From: Prochlorococcus sp. AG-363-A03
Lineage (GTDB): Bacteria; Cyanobacteriota; Cyanobacteriia; PCC-6307; Cyanobiaceae
Assembly (NCBI GenBank): GCA_003280445.1
Contig: QCEW01000010.1
Location: 1-40,441, forward strand
DNA length: 40,441 nt
Reading direction: 5' to 3'
Shown: piece by piece, positions 27,114 to 36,969 of the stretch
How positions within the stretch are numbered: the first letter of the stretch is position 1
How the letters are laid out: the number at the start of each line of letters is the position of its first letter
The notes under the pieces: generated by a model
Told to the model about the DNA's origin: nothing
The model's database searches: none
Seen by the model: the letters and a program-made list of their open reading frames with translations, nothing else
Program-made: the position numbers and the translations under genes

Positions 27114-27653
27114 ATGTCTCGCACTGGAAAAAAACCAATCTCCCTTCCTGAAAAGGTAGATATAAAACTTGAAGGACTTTCAATTACTGTAAAAGGTCCA
27201 AAAGGTGAACTGCAACGCACTCTCCCTGACGGAGTAAGCCTAAGCAAAAATGAGAACACCATTGTTGTGAAACCTATAAATGAAAAGAGACAGTCCAGAG
27301 AAATGCATGGGCTATGTAGATCTCTTGTTGCAAATATGGTTGAAGGAGTTAGTAATGGTTTTACAAAAAAACTTGAGATTGTTGGTGTTGGATCAAGAGC
27401 TCAAGTGAAAGGAAAAACTCTTGTTGTTAGTGCTGGTTACAGTCATCCAGTTGAGGTTGTGCCTCCAGAAGGCATAACTTTTAAAGTTGAAAATAATACA
27501 AATGTGATTGTTACTGGACCTGATAAAGAATTGGTGGGCAATGAAGCTGCCAAAATAAGAGCAATCAGGCCCCCAGAACCTTACAAAGGTAAAGGAATCA
27601 AATATGAAGGAGAACAGATAATTAGAAAAGCTGGTAAGTCTGGCAAAACTTAA
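27114..27653 (+). CDS. rplF: Large ribosomal subunit protein uL6
   Basis: 179 residues with the two repeated domains of uL6, near the factor-binding site. Starts [17 protein letters not shown]; the C-terminal signature is [20 protein letters not shown]. Also visible: [19 protein letters not shown]. Confidence 0.98.
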   Translation: MSRTGKKPISLPEKVDIKLEGLSITVKGPKGELQRTLPDGVSLSKNENTIVVKPINEKRQSREMHGLCRSLVANMVEGVSNGFTKKLEIVGVGSRAQVKGKTLVVSAGYSHPVEVVPPEGITFKVENNTNVIVTGPDKELVGNEAAKIRAIRPPEPYKGKGIKYEGEQIIRKAGKSGKT

Positions 27654-27685
27654 TCTTGTTATTTGTCTTTTAAAATTATTTAGCC

Positions 27686-28054
27686 ATGTCAAAACTTTCT
27701 AGAAAACAACAGACCCAAAAACGACATAAACGCTTGAGAAGAAACTTAAGCGGAACAGAATCTCGACCAAGACTCGCTGTATTTCGTTCTAATAACCACA
27801 TCTATGCTCAAGTTATAGACGATGATGCTCAAAACACTATATGTGCCGCATCAACGCTTGATAAAGACTTGAAAGCTTCTTTAAAAGTTAATGCTGGAAG
27901 TTGCGATGCCTCTACAGCAGTAGGAGAACTTGTTGCTAAAAAAGCTTTATCAAAAGGTATCAAACAAGTTATCTTTGACAGAGGTGGGAACATCTATCAT
28001 GGCAGGGTTAAAGCTCTAGCCGAAGCTGCCAGAGTGGCAGGTTTGAACTTTTAA
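27686..28054 (+). CDS. rplR: Large ribosomal subunit protein uL18
   Basis: 122 residues; 5S rRNA-binding. [30 protein letters not shown], and the end [20 protein letters not shown] are the family core. Confidence 0.97.
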   Translation: MSKLSRKQQTQKRHKRLRRNLSGTESRPRLAVFRSNNHIYAQVIDDDAQNTICAASTLDKDLKASLKVNAGSCDASTAVGELVAKKALSKGIKQVIFDRGGNIYHGRVKALAEAARVAGLNF

Positions 28055-28068
28055 TCACTGATCTAATA

Positions 28069-28695
28069 ATGACAGACTCCAAAAACCAGTCACCAAATAA
28101 AAAATCCTCAGGGTCCTCAGATGCTCCGCCTGCGGCAGATGGTAGACAGGAAAATCGCCGAAACCGTGGAGAAAAACGTGGAGGAAGAAGAGATAGAAGA
28201 GGTCAAGAAAGAGATTCTGAATGGCAAGAGCGTGTTGTCCAAATTAGAAGAGTCTCCAAAACCGTAAAAGGTGGAAAGAAAATGAGTTTTAGAGCAATAG
28301 TCGTAGTAGGAAATGAAAAAGGACAAGTTGGCGTAGGAGTTGGCAAAGCTGGAGATGTTATTGGTGCTGTTCGTAAAGGTGTTGCTGATGGAAAAAAACA
28401 TTTAGTTCGTGTTCCTTTAACCCGAAATAACTCTATTCCAACTCTTTCTAATGGTAGAGATGGAGCAGCAAGTGTATTAATTCGTCCTGCAGCACCTGGA
28501 ACAGGTGTAATTGCAGGAGGTTCAATTCGGACTGTTCTAGAGTTGGCTGGAATTAAAAATGTACTTGCCAAGAGATTAGGTAGTAAGACACCTCTTAATA
28601 ATGCTCGTGCTGCAATGGTTGCTTTAAGTGAGTTAAGAACTCATAAAGCCACAGCAAAGGAGCGTGGCATTTCACTTGAGCAGATTTATTCTTAA
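28069..28695 (+). CDS. rpsE: Small ribosomal subunit protein uS5 with long N-terminal extension
   Basis: 208 residues against 166 in E. coli. Residues 1-~45 are a low-complexity, highly charged extension rich in Arg, Gly, Asp and Ser; the core starts at about [20 protein letters not shown] and includes [13 protein letters not shown] and [21 protein letters not shown]. uS5 acts at the mRNA entry channel and in decoding accuracy. There is no rpmD before rplO. Confidence 0.97.
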   Translation: MTDSKNQSPNKKSSGSSDAPPAADGRQENRRNRGEKRGGRRDRRGQERDSEWQERVVQIRRVSKTVKGGKKMSFRAIVVVGNEKGQVGVGVGKAGDVIGAVRKGVADGKKHLVRVPLTRNNSIPTLSNGRDGAASVLIRPAAPGTGVIAGGSIRTVLELAGIKNVLAKRLGSKTPLNNARAAMVALSELRTHKATAKERGISLEQIYS

Positions 28696-28700
28696 AAATC

Positions 28701-29153
28701 ATGACTATTAAATTAGAATCTCTTCAATCAAATAAAGGGTCTAGACGTAAAAAAATGCGTAAAGGCCGAGGTATTGCAGCTGGTCAAGGAGCAAGTTGCG
28801 GCTTTGGTATGAGGGGCCAAAAATCTCGATCAGGCAGACCAACTCGCCCAGGCTTTGAGGGTGGTCAGATGCCTTTATACAGACGAGTTCCAAAATTAAA
28901 GCATTTTCCAATAGTTAATCAGAAAAATTTTACTGTCCTCAATGTTTCTAGTTTGAATACATTAAAAGAGGGGTCTGTTGTTAACCTTGATTCATTGGTC
29001 AAGGAAGGTCTTTTGACAAAACCAAAAAACCCACTAAAAATTCTTGGTAATGGAAAAATAGAAGTAAAACTGACTGTTCAAGCTGCTGCTTTTACAACAT
29101 CCGCCAAAAAGAAAATTGAAGAAGCTGGAGGTAAATGTGAGTTGTATAACTAA
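28701..29153 (+). CDS. rplO: Large ribosomal subunit protein uL15
   Basis: 150 residues; late assembly protein. Contains [40 protein letters not shown] and [11 protein letters not shown], the family N-terminal extension. Five bases separate it from rpsE. Confidence 0.97.
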   Translation: MTIKLESLQSNKGSRRKKMRKGRGIAAGQGASCGFGMRGQKSRSGRPTRPGFEGGQMPLYRRVPKLKHFPIVNQKNFTVLNVSSLNTLKEGSVVNLDSLVKEGLLTKPKNPLKILGNGKIEVKLTVQAAAFTTSAKKKIEEAGGKCELYN

Positions 29154-29212
29154 ACTTCTTATTTCATAAATTGAATTTTATACATTAGCCTCTAATAAAT
29201 TTTCCTTATTAA

Positions 29213-30532
29213 ATGTTAATAAGTCGTGGTCGAAACCCAAGCGCAGGTGAAGTAATCACCCAGCTATTCAGTAATGAGGAGCTTAGGAGAAGAGTTTTTA
29301 CCACTCTAGGATTATTGCTAATTGTTCGATTAGGAATTTATATTCCTATGCCCGGAATAGATAGAGAGGCTTTTAAGTCTTTTATCGATCAGGGAGGACA
29401 ATTAATTGGTTTCCTTGATATTTTCACAGGTGGTGGAATCTCAACTTTGGGTATTTTTGCATTGGGTATTCTTCCATTTATTAATGCTTCAATAATTATT
29501 CAATTGCTTACTGCTTCTTTACCACAATTAGAAGATCTACAGAAAAATGAAGGGGAGGCAGGGAGAAGGAAGATTGCGCAAATCACTAGATATGTTGCCT
29601 TGGGTTGGGGATTGGTTCAAAGCACAGTTTTTGCTTTGATTCTTAGACAATATGCCGTTGAGGGTCTAGGCGAAACTGAATTTGTGATTCAAACATCACT
29701 GGCATTAGTTACTGGATCGATGATAGTCATGTGGCTTAGTGAGATTATTACTGAAAAAGGGATAGGCCAAGGCGCTTCTTTAGTTATTTTCTTGAACATT
29801 GTTGCAACTCTGCCTAAAGCACTTAGCTCTACTATTGAAAAAGCTCAAACAGGAGATCGTGCTGATGTCCTGGGGATAATCATTCTGTTGATAGTTTTTT
29901 TAATTACTATTGTGGGTATTATTTTTGTTCAAGAAGGTGCTAGGCGAATTCCTATCGTAAGTGCAAAAAGTCAAATGGGTGGTACAGCTCTTCTGCCAAG
30001 TAGGCAAAGCTATTTACCTCTAAAATTAAATGCTGGTGGCGTTATGCCAATAATTTTTGCCTCAGCATTAATTTTCCTCCCAATAACAATTGCAAATTTC
30101 ACTCAAAATCCTTTACTTATTAAGGCTGCTAGTTCACTTAATCCGGGTTCTTCCAACCCATGGCCTTATGCAATTACCTTTTTTGCTTTGATTTTGGGTT
30201 TTGCTTATTTTTATGCTTCTTTAACAATTAATCCTATTGATATTGCCTCTAATTTAAAAAAAGGAGGTGTAGCAATTCCAGGGGTAAGGCCTGGCGGATC
30301 TACTTCTAATTACCTTTCAGGTGTTCAAAACCGTCTCACTTTACTTGGCGGTTTATTTCTTGGTTCAGTTGCTATCGTTCCTGCTGCAGTGGAAAGAGCA
30401 ACTAATGTTCAAACTTTTCAAGGGCTTGGGGCAACGTCATTATTAATCTTGGTGGGAGTTGCAATAGATACATCTAAGCAGATTCAGACTTATGTCATTT
30501 CTCAAAGATATGAAGGATTAGTTCGTCAATAA
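29213..30532 (+). CDS. secY: Protein translocase subunit SecY
   Basis: 439-residue integral membrane channel of the Sec translocon, serving both plasma and thylakoid membranes. About ten hydrophobic helices are visible. Conserved: RLGIYIPMPGID, the plug region, NASIIIQLLTASLP, LSEIITEKGIGQGASLVIF, PLKLNAGGVMPIIFASAL and the C-terminal cytosolic loop ending QRYEGLVRQ. Located behind rplO, as in most bacteria. Confidence 0.98.
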   Translation: MLISRGRNPSAGEVITQLFSNEELRRRVFTTLGLLLIVRLGIYIPMPGIDREAFKSFIDQGGQLIGFLDIFTGGGISTLGIFALGILPFINASIIIQLLTASLPQLEDLQKNEGEAGRRKIAQITRYVALGWGLVQSTVFALILRQYAVEGLGETEFVIQTSLALVTGSMIVMWLSEIITEKGIGQGASLVIFLNIVATLPKALSSTIEKAQTGDRADVLGIIILLIVFLITIVGIIFVQEGARRIPIVSAKSQMGGTALLPSRQSYLPLKLNAGGVMPIIFASALIFLPITIANFTQNPLLIKAASSLNPGSSNPWPYAITFFALILGFAYFYASLTINPIDIASNLKKGGVAIPGVRPGGSTSNYLSGVQNRLTLLGGLFLGSVAIVPAAVERATNVQTFQGLGATSLLILVGVAIDTSKQIQTYVISQRYEGLVRQ

Positions 30533-30557
30533 AATCTTTACTATGATTTTTATTTAA

Positions 30558-31109
30558 ATGAAAAAGAAATTACTATTCCTTGGTCCCCCTGGCGCGGGTA
30601 AAGGTACGCAAGCTAATCTTTTTTGCAAGAAGTACGGATTAGATCATCTTTCAACTGGAGATTTACTTAGAGATGAGGTCTCCTCAGGATCCGTTTTAGG
30701 TGTTAAAGCTGCTGAGGTTATGAATAAAGGAGAACTTGTAAGTGATGATTTAGTTCTCTCAATTGTTGAAGCAAGATTAGTAAATATTCATCAAGGTTGG
30801 TTACTTGATGGTTTCCCAAGAAATGTCAATCAAGCTAATTCTCTAAAAAGTCTTTTAGAAAAAATTAATCAACCTTTAGAAGGGGTAGTTTTAATAAAAG
30901 TTGCCGACGATTATTTAATTAAAAGGCTCTTAGAAAGAGGAAGACAGGATGATAATGAACAAGTCATAATAAATAGACTCAAAGTTTATAGAGAAAAAAC
31001 CTCTCCTCTCATCGATTTGTACTCCAAGCAAGGAATCCTTGAGGAGATAGAAGGTAATGCTGACATAGATGTTGTGTTTTCATGCATCGAGAAAGCTTTA
31101 GGCGGATGA
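30558..31109 (+). CDS. adk: Adenylate kinase
   Basis: 183 residues; interconverts 2 ADP with ATP and AMP. The P-loop is GPPGAGKGTQA, followed by LSTGDLLRDEVSSGS (AMP site) and LLDGFPRNVNQA. The LID is the short type (LLERGRQDDNEQVIINRL) with no zinc cysteines. Lies between secY and rpmJ; infA is not present. Confidence 0.97.
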   Translation: MKKKLLFLGPPGAGKGTQANLFCKKYGLDHLSTGDLLRDEVSSGSVLGVKAAEVMNKGELVSDDLVLSIVEARLVNIHQGWLLDGFPRNVNQANSLKSLLEKINQPLEGVVLIKVADDYLIKRLLERGRQDDNEQVIINRLKVYREKTSPLIDLYSKQGILEEIEGNADIDVVFSCIEKALGG

Positions 31110-31150
31110 TGTAGTAAAGTTATAGTTTGGAAATAGGAGAGTCTCACCAA

Positions 31151-31267
31151 ATGAAGGTTAGATCCTCAGTCAAAAAAATTAGTCCTGACGATCAGATCGT
31201 GAGGCGCAGAGGCCGGATCTATGTGATCAACAAGAAAAGGCCTCGAAACAAACAGCGTCAGGGCTGA
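31151..31267 (+). CDS. rpmJ: Large ribosomal subunit protein bL36, zinc-free form
   Basis: A 38-residue protein starting at ATG 31151, [10 protein letters not shown], and ending RNKQRQG, the standard bL36 ends. The usual Cys-Cys-Cys-His zinc ligands of the C+ form are all replaced: the middle reads [20 protein letters not shown]. It is thus a C-minus bL36. It sits between adk and rpsM in the normal place. The stop codon overlaps a hairpin (31254-31278). Confidence 0.95.
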
Positions 31268-31278
31268 TTACTGACGCT
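31254..31278 (+). repeat. Hairpin over the rpmJ stop codon
   Basis: AGCGTCA (31254-31260) pairs with TGACGCT (31272-31278) over 7 bp around an 11-base loop containing the rpmJ stop codon. No T tract follows directly. Could protect the 3' end of the upstream mRNA after processing. Confidence 0.4.
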
Positions 31279-31331
31279 CTTAAGAAGCTTTGAACGATTA
31301 ATTTTCTTTTCGTTTACTTCTTACAACCAGG

Positions 31332-31356
31332 TCATCATTAAATTATGATGATTTTT
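31332..31356 (+). terminator. Terminator-like hairpin between rpmJ and rpsM
   Basis: TCATCAT (31332-31338) pairs with ATGATGA (31345-31351) across a 6-base loop and is followed by five T. It lies 26 bp before the rpsM start. It may be a partial terminator inside the cluster. Confidence 0.45.
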
Positions 31357-31381
31357 ATTGTCCTCTTCAACTTATCCCTAA

Positions 31382-31747
31382 GTGGCACGGATCTCAGGCA
31401 TCGACATACCTCGCGAAAAGCGGGTAGAAGTTGCTCTTACTTACATCTATGGTATCGGCTTAACTAGAGCTCAGACTATCCTTGAAAAATCAGGAGTTAA
31501 TCCTGACATTCGTGTAAAGGATTTAGTCGATAGTGATGTTCAGAAGCTCAGAGCTGTTACTGAAGAATTCACGCTTGAAGGCGATTTGAGGCGCCAAGAA
31601 GGAATGGCCCTGAAACGTCTTCAAGATATCGGATGTGTCCGTGGAAGAAGGCATAGAATGAGCCTTCCTGTTCGCGGGCAACGAACAAGAACTAATGCTC
31701 GTACACGAAGAGGAGCAAGAAAAACGGTTGCAGGAAGAAAGAAATAA
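31382..31747 (+). CDS. rpsM: Small ribosomal subunit protein uS13
   Basis: 121 residues; 30S head protein touching the P-site t[23 protein letters not shown] at the start (GTG codon at 31382), [12 protein letters not shown], and the basic tail [20 protein letters not shown]. Confidence 0.98.
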   Translation: MARISGIDIPREKRVEVALTYIYGIGLTRAQTILEKSGVNPDIRVKDLVDSDVQKLRAVTEEFTLEGDLRRQEGMALKRLQDIGCVRGRRHRMSLPVRGQRTRTNARTRRGARKTVAGRKK

Positions 31748-31811
31748 TTTCTTTAGACTTCTGTTACCTCCTCGTATTTTACTAAATCTTTTTTAAATAA
31801 GGCACAGCCTA

Positions 31812-32204
31812 ATGGCTACAACCTCAAAGAAATCCGGTTCTAAGAAATCAAAGCGCAATGTTCCCAATGGAGTTGTGCATATTCAAAGTACCTTCAATAA
31901 CACCATCGTCTCAATTACTGATACTTCTGGTGAAGTCATTTCCTGGTCATCAGCAGGAGCAAGTGGGTTTAAAGGAGCTCGAAAGGGTACTCCTTTTGCT
32001 GCTCAAACGGCTGCTGAAGTCGCTGCCCGAAGGGCTTTAGAACAAGGCATGCGTCAAATAGAAGTTCTTGTAAGAGGACCAGGGTCAGGTCGTGAAACCG
32101 CAATAAGGGCGTTGCAAGTAGCTGGTCTTGAAATTACTTTGATCAGAGATGTAACTCCTCTCCCTCATAACGGTTGTAGGAGACCTAAGCGCAGACGCGT
32201 TTAA
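31812..32204 (+). CDS. rpsK: Small ribosomal subunit protein uS11
   Basis: 130 residues; platform protein near the mRNA exit. [38 protein letters not shown] and [18 protein letters not shown] are the family signatures. Confidence 0.98.
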   Translation: MATTSKKSGSKKSKRNVPNGVVHIQSTFNNTIVSITDTSGEVISWSSAGASGFKGARKGTPFAAQTAAEVAARRALEQGMRQIEVLVRGPGSGRETAIRALQVAGLEITLIRDVTPLPHNGCRRPKRRRV

Positions 32205-32210
32205 AATCTA

Positions 32211-32232
32211 TTCACTTAAGTGAAATTTTCTT
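32211..32232 (+). terminator. Small hairpin with T-rich tail between rpsK and rpoA
   Basis: TTCACTTAAGTGAA (32211-32224) is a perfect palindrome, able to form a 5-bp stem with a TTAA loop, followed by ATTTTCTTTTT. It could weaken transcription into rpoA, but the stem is short. Confidence 0.35.
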
Positions 32233-32255
32233 TTTCTTCCACATCGCATTAGACC

Positions 32256-33194
32256 GTGTTGCAATACCAGATAGACAGGATCGACCATCAAGTTTCTACT
32301 GATCGTTCCCAAACAGGCGTTTTCCTTATTGGACCTCTTGAAAGAGGTCAAGCAACAACTTTGGGTAATTCTTTACGCAGAGTTTTGATGGGCGGACTCG
32401 AAGGCAGTGCAGTTACTGCTGTCAGGATCGCAGGTGTTAATCATGAATATGCAACAATCCCTGGTGTAAGAGAGGACGTCTTAGACATTCTTCTGAATTG
32501 CAAACAAATTTCAGTTGATAGTCGTAGTCAGGATCTTGAAATAGGAAGAATCGTTGTTACTGGTCCAGCTGAAGTAAAAGCTAAGGATATACAGTTCTCC
32601 TCACAAGTTGAAGTTGTTGATGGTGATCGCCCAATAGCAACAGTTCACGAGGGGCACAACTTAGAACTAGAATTACATGTTGAAAGAGGTGTTGGATACC
32701 GACCAGTTGACAGGAGAAACGAAGAGACAAGTGCAATTGATTTGCTTCAAATTGATGCTGTTTTCATGCCAATCAATAGAGTTAATTTTACTATTGATGA
32801 AACTGCAGTAGCTGAGGGGGGATCTACTAGAGAAAGATTGAAAATGGAGTTAGTCACTGATGGATCGACTTCTCCAGATGATGCATTGGCGGAAGCTGCC
32901 AATCAATTAATTGAACTTTTTCAACCTCTGGCCACTGTTTCAATGGTAGAGGAGATTCCTGAAGAGCCTGAGCCTGCAGCAGAGGCTCAAATACCCCTTG
33001 AGGAGTTAAACTTGTCTGTAAGAGCTTACAATTGCCTAAAACGTGCCCAAGTGAACTCTGTTTCAGACTTGATGGGTTTCAGTTATGAGGATTTGTTGGA
33101 AATTAAGAACTTCGGTTCTAAATCTGCTGATGAAGTGATTGAAGCTCTAGAGAGAATTGGAATTTCTATTCCGCAAAGTAGAACTTCTGCATGA
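32256..33194 (+). CDS. rpoA: RNA polymerase subunit alpha
   Basis: 312 residues. The N-terminal dimerisation domain has [15 protein letters not shown]; the C-terminal domain (about 245-305) has [20 protein letters not shown] and [16 protein letters not shown], which contact UP elements and activators. The linker is acidic and Glu/Pro-rich. Start is GTG at 32256. Confidence 0.99.
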   Translation: MLQYQIDRIDHQVSTDRSQTGVFLIGPLERGQATTLGNSLRRVLMGGLEGSAVTAVRIAGVNHEYATIPGVREDVLDILLNCKQISVDSRSQDLEIGRIVVTGPAEVKAKDIQFSSQVEVVDGDRPIATVHEGHNLELELHVERGVGYRPVDRRNEETSAIDLLQIDAVFMPINRVNFTIDETAVAEGGSTRERLKMELVTDGSTSPDDALAEAANQLIELFQPLATVSMVEEIPEEPEPAAEAQIPLEELNLSVRAYNCLKRAQVNSVSDLMGFSYEDLLEIKNFGSKSADEVIEALERIGISIPQSRTSA

Positions 33195-33233
33195 CTTTCA
33201 GTTTTATTATTAATCCATTTCAAAGCTAATCCA

Positions 33234-33584
33234 ATGCGTCATCAACGTCGAATTCCCCAATTGAGTCGCCCTGCTGATCAAAGGAAGGCACTTTTAAGAG
33301 GATTAACCACTCAATTAATTCGTGAAGGTAGAGTTACAACTACCAAAGCAAGAGCCAAAGCTTTGAGAGATGAGACCGAGAGAATGATTACTTTGGCTAA
33401 GGATGGCAGTCTTTCCTCAAGAAGAAGAGCTATTGGATATGTGTACGATAAGCAGTTGGTTCATGCGCTTTTTGAAAAGGCCCAAGAACGATATGGAGAT
33501 CGACAAGGTGGCTATACGAGGATCGTTAGAACTACGCCAAGGCGTGGTGATAATTCAGAAATGGCTATTGTTGAACTTGTATAG
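33234..33584 (+). CDS. rplQ: Large ribosomal subunit protein bL17
   Basis: 116 residues. [20 protein letters not shown], the [16 protein letters not shown] helix and [20 protein letters not shown] define the family. Confidence 0.98.
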   Translation: MRHQRRIPQLSRPADQRKALLRGLTTQLIREGRVTTTKARAKALRDETERMITLAKDGSLSSRRRAIGYVYDKQLVHALFEKAQERYGDRQGGYTRIVRTTPRRGDNSEMAIVELV

Positions 33585-33635
33585 GGCATTCATTCTGCCT
33601 AACGTAAATCAATATTGTTTACTTTTTAGTTCAAT

Positions 33636-34478
33636 TTGACAAATAGAATTGCTCTTGTTATTCAATACGACGGTTCAGGTTATAGAGGTTGGCAAAATCA
33701 AAAAAATTCAAAAACTGTACAAGGAACATTAGAGGAAAAAATTTCAGAACTTGATCCAATTAGACCAGTTAAGGTGATCGCTGCAGGTCGAACTGATTCA
33801 GGAGTGCATGCTTCAGGACAAGTTGTTCATTTTGATTGTTCTGGCCCAATTCCTATTAACAAGTGGGCATCAGCTCTCAATGGTAGGCTTCCTGCATCAA
33901 TTAAAGTACTCGAAGCGGCAAGTGTATCCAATGATTGGCATGCTTGCTATTCGGCAAAATTTAGAAGGTATAGATATTCTATTTTTAATGGTTCCTATCC
34001 AAATCTTTTTCTTCAAAACATAAGTTGGCATAAATATAGATTCAGATTGGATATCAATTTGATGAAGAATGCTCTAAATGATTTATTAGGTTTACATGAT
34101 TTTGCAGCGTTTCAAAAAGCAGGAAGTAATAGGAGCAATTCATTTACCACAGTGCAAGATGTTTCTATTTTTCGGGATGGGGATATTGTCACAGTTGAAA
34201 TTCAGGCCAGTGGCTTTTTGTATGGGATGGTAAGGCTTTTGATGGGTCAATTAGTTGCCGTAGGAGAAAAACGACTTTCTCTTGAAAAATTTAAACATAG
34301 ATGGAGAAAGGGTTTGCGCTCTGAGGTGAAGGAGGCTGCTCCACCTCATGGCCTTTGTTTGATAAGAGTTGGTTATGAAGGTGAAATCTTCTCAAAAGAG
34401 AAAAGTTTTGACACTTTTCCTAGTTTCTCTCTACCAATATTTGAGTCTTCAAAATTTACAAATAACATAAAAGATTAA
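33636..34478 (+). CDS. truA: tRNA pseudouridine synthase A
   Basis: 280 residues; modifies U38-40 in the tRNA anticodon stem. Catalytic Asp54 is in [18 protein letters not shown]. Other signatures: [13 protein letters not shown] and [17 protein letters not shown]. The start is TTG at 33636. Between rplQ and rplM, as is common in cyanobacteria. Confidence 0.97.
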   Translation: MTNRIALVIQYDGSGYRGWQNQKNSKTVQGTLEEKISELDPIRPVKVIAAGRTDSGVHASGQVVHFDCSGPIPINKWASALNGRLPASIKVLEAASVSNDWHACYSAKFRRYRYSIFNGSYPNLFLQNISWHKYRFRLDINLMKNALNDLLGLHDFAAFQKAGSNRSNSFTTVQDVSIFRDGDIVTVEIQASGFLYGMVRLLMGQLVAVGEKRLSLEKFKHRWRKGLRSEVKEAAPPHGLCLIRVGYEGEIFSKEKSFDTFPSFSLPIFESSKFTNNIKD

Positions 34479-34560
34479 TAATTTAAAAGTTGGAAATTGT
34501 CTTAAATCAGTAATTAAAATGTAATGCGAACAAAAAAGCCAGTTTTAAGCCATGAAAGTG

Positions 34561-34566
34561 TAGAAT
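34561..34566 (+). promoter_or_regulatory. Possible -10 element upstream of rplM
   Basis: TAGAAT in the 191-bp gap between truA and rplM, about 100 bp before the rplM start. The gap is the largest inside the cluster after rplC, and suggests a second promoter for rplM-rpsI-rpmE-prfA. AGAATCA is repeated 17 bp downstream. Confidence 0.35.
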
Positions 34567-34669
34567 CAATCTTCTGAAGAATCAGATCAATTTTTTGACT
34601 TGATAGCTTCCATAAACAGCATCATCAAAACGATAATGCTCAATCAGTGTTAAAAGGTGTTCAGGAAAA

Positions 34670-35122
34670 ATGAACAAGACATCAGTTCCATCGCCGGATT
34701 CAATAGATCGCCAGTGGTTTCTGGTGGATGCAGAGGATCAAACTCTAGGTCGACTAGCAACTGAAGTTGCTAGTGTTCTTAGAGGTAAAACAAAGCCAAA
34801 TTTCACACCTCATTTAGATACGGGTGATTTTGTCATTGTTGTGAATGCAGAAAAGATCAAAGTGACCGGGAAAAAGTCTGATCAAAAGCTTTATCGAAGA
34901 CACTCTGGACGTCCTGGAGGAATGAAAGTTGAAACCTTTAAAGCTCTTCAATCTAGAATTCCTGAGAGAATAGTTGAAAAGGCAATAAAAGGAATGCTGC
35001 CTCACACAAGGTTAGGTAGACAATTATTTACTAAGCTTAAGGTCTACAAAGGCTCTGATCACCCACATTCAGCTCAAGAACCTAAAATTCTCAATCTTAA
35101 TTCTGAATCTGTTTCTAAATGA
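34670..35122 (+). CDS. rplM: Large ribosomal subunit protein uL13
   Basis: 150 residues; early 50S assembly protein. [40 protein letters not shown] and [19 protein letters not shown] are typical. ATGA overlap with rpsI. Confidence 0.98.
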   Translation: MNKTSVPSPDSIDRQWFLVDAEDQTLGRLATEVASVLRGKTKPNFTPHLDTGDFVIVVNAEKIKVTGKKSDQKLYRRHSGRPGGMKVETFKALQSRIPERIVEKAIKGMLPHTRLGRQLFTKLKVYKGSDHPHSAQEPKILNLNSESVSK

Positions 35123-35526
35123 CTAGTTCCACTAACAAGGTAGTTTACTGGGGGACTGGTAGACGTAAGACATCAGTAGCGAGAGTAAGGTTAACCCCTG
35201 GGAAAGGGGAAATAATCATCAACGGTCGTCCTGGGGATCATTATTTGAATTTTAATCCCGCTTACATATCTGCTGTTAAGGCTCCTCTGAAAACTTTAGG
35301 TCTTAGTGAATCCTATGATGTTTTAGTCAATGTTTATGGAGGAGGTTTGACAGGTCAGTCTGATGCCATAAAGCAGGGAGCTGCTAGGGCTTTATGTGAA
35401 TTGTCGCTTGATAACCGCAAGCCTCTGAAAGTAGAGGGTCATCTTAGTCGCGATCCTAGAGCAAAAGAGAGGCGTAAATATGGTCTCAAAAAAGCTCGTA
35501 AAGCTCCACAATTTTCTAAAAGATAA
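35119..35526 (+). CDS. rpsI: Small ribosomal subunit protein uS9
   Basis: 135 residues; its C-terminal tail reaches the P-site t[23 protein letters not shown] at the start, [19 protein letters not shown], and the end [12 protein letters not shown], with the invariant SKR terminus. Confidence 0.98.
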   Translation: MTSSTNKVVYWGTGRRKTSVARVRLTPGKGEIIINGRPGDHYLNFNPAYISAVKAPLKTLGLSESYDVLVNVYGGGLTGQSDAIKQGAARALCELSLDNRKPLKVEGHLSRDPRAKERRKYGLKKARKAPQFSKR

Positions 35527-35563
35527 TTTTACTTTTCACCTTAAATTTTGCTCATTTATTATC

Positions 35564-35824
35564 ATGCCTAAATCAGATATACATCCAACCTGGTATCCAG
35601 AAGCAAAAGTTATTTGTAATGGGGAAGTTGTTATGACAACAGGTTCTACTCAGCCTGAAATTCAAGTTGATGTTTGGAGTGGAAACCATCCTTTCTTTAC
35701 AGGGACCCAAAAGATTTTAGACACTGAAGGAAGAGTGGATAGATTCATGAGGAAATATGGAATGGCTTCATCTGACTCAAGCGAAGAAAAAGAGAAATCT
35801 CAACAAGAAAAAAAAGAAAGTTGA
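35564..35824 (+). CDS. rpmE: Large ribosomal subunit protein bL31, zinc-free form
   Basis: 86 residues. MPKSDIHPTWYPEAKVICNG, VDVWSGNHPFFTGTQKI and DTEGRVDRFMRKYGM identify bL31. Only one cysteine (Cys18) of the four zinc ligands in the C+ form remains, and the CxxC of the second pair reads WSGN. The tail is a charged Glu/Lys/Ser run. The frame is open upstream to 35480, but ATG 35564 fits the family. Confidence 0.95.
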   Translation: MPKSDIHPTWYPEAKVICNGEVVMTTGSTQPEIQVDVWSGNHPFFTGTQKILDTEGRVDRFMRKYGMASSDSSEEKEKSQQEKKES

Positions 35825-35859
35825 TAGCCGTTGATCTAAATATTTAGGGAATATAAAGA

Positions 35860-36957
35860 ATGGATTCTTCAACCCTAATAAAACGATTAGAAACAGCTAA
35901 AAGTAGTTTTGAAAACTTGGAGATGCAGCTCGCTGATCCTGATGTTGCATCAGATCCTAAACAATTAGAGAAAATTGCCAGAGAAAGATCACGCCTAGAG
36001 CCTTTGGTTAACGATTATTCCAAACTACAAATCATAGAAAGAGAGTTTCTAGAAGCAAAAGGTTTAGTAAAAGAAAGTAGAGATGATAAAGAGATGGAAC
36101 TACTGGCTAGAGAGGAACTTGAGAATCTCGAACTTTCAAAAAATGAATTAATTCAAAAATTAACTTTGGCTCTTTTACCGACAGATCCAAGAGATGAAAA
36201 AAGTGTCATGCTTGAAATAAGAGCAGGCGCAGGAGGGAATGAAGCTTGTTTATGGGCTGGTGATTTAGCAAGAATGTATGAGAGGTATGGACAAAAACTA
36301 GGTTGGAATGTAAAACCCATAAGTTCAACTGAAGCTGATATGGGTGGTTTTCGTGAAATGATTATCTCGGTCAAAGGGGAGTCTGTTTATAGTCAACTAA
36401 AATTTGAAGCAGGCGTTCATAGAGTCCAAAGAGTTCCTTCAACTGAATCTCAAGGACGAGTACATACTTCTACCGCCACTGTCGCTGTAATGCCTGAGGC
36501 TGATCCAGTTGAGGTAAAGATAGAATCCACAGACTTAGAAATTAGTACAGCAAGGTCTGGTGGCGCTGGTGGGCAAAATGTTAATAAAGTAGAAACAGCC
36601 ATAGATTTGTTCCATAAACCCTCAGGCATAAGAGTTTTTTGTACACAGGAACGCTCTCAATTACAAAATAGAGAGAGAGCAATGGAAATCTTAAGAGCTA
36701 AACTATTAGAATTAGAGATTGCAGAGGCTAATGCCAAGGAGAGATCTGCTCGGTTATCTCAGGTTGGAACTGGTGATAGAAGTGAAAAAATACGTACCTA
36801 CAACTATAAAGATAATCGAACAACTGATCACAGATTAGGAATTAACTTTCCTCTTGAACAAGTTTTAGCAGGTCAACTTGAAGATGTAATTGGCGCATGT
36901 ATTGCAGAAGAACAAAAAAGGCAAATGGAAGAATTGAGCAATCAATCAGAAGATTAA
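35860..36957 (+). CDS. prfA: Peptide chain release factor 1
   Basis: 365 residues; terminates at UAA and UAG. The GGQ motif ([15 protein letters not shown]) catalyses peptidyl-tRNA hydrolysis, and the anticodon-like tripeptide is PST in [15 protein letters not shown], where many RF1 have PAT. The N-terminal ~110 residues form the helical domain. Convergent with the HNH gene, 12 bp apart. Confidence 0.98.
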   Translation: MDSSTLIKRLETAKSSFENLEMQLADPDVASDPKQLEKIARERSRLEPLVNDYSKLQIIEREFLEAKGLVKESRDDKEMELLAREELENLELSKNELIQKLTLALLPTDPRDEKSVMLEIRAGAGGNEACLWAGDLARMYERYGQKLGWNVKPISSTEADMGGFREMIISVKGESVYSQLKFEAGVHRVQRVPSTESQGRVHTSTATVAVMPEADPVEVKIESTDLEISTARSGGAGGQNVNKVETAIDLFHKPSGIRVFCTQERSQLQNRERAMEILRAKLLELEIAEANAKERSARLSQVGTGDRSEKIRTYNYKDNRTTDHRLGINFPLEQVLAGQLEDVIGACIAEEQKRQMEELSNQSED

Positions 36958-36969
36958 AAGAACCTAAGC

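Noticed and set aside
28117-28571. Minus-strand reading frames opposite rpsE
   Set aside because: Antisense shadows of a conserved ribosomal gene, with low-complexity Ser/Thr composition from codon mirroring.
34572-34599. Small hairpin TCTGA/TCAGA with downstream T run before rplM
   Set aside because: Only a 5-bp stem, with four bases between stem and T run; too weak to call a terminator.
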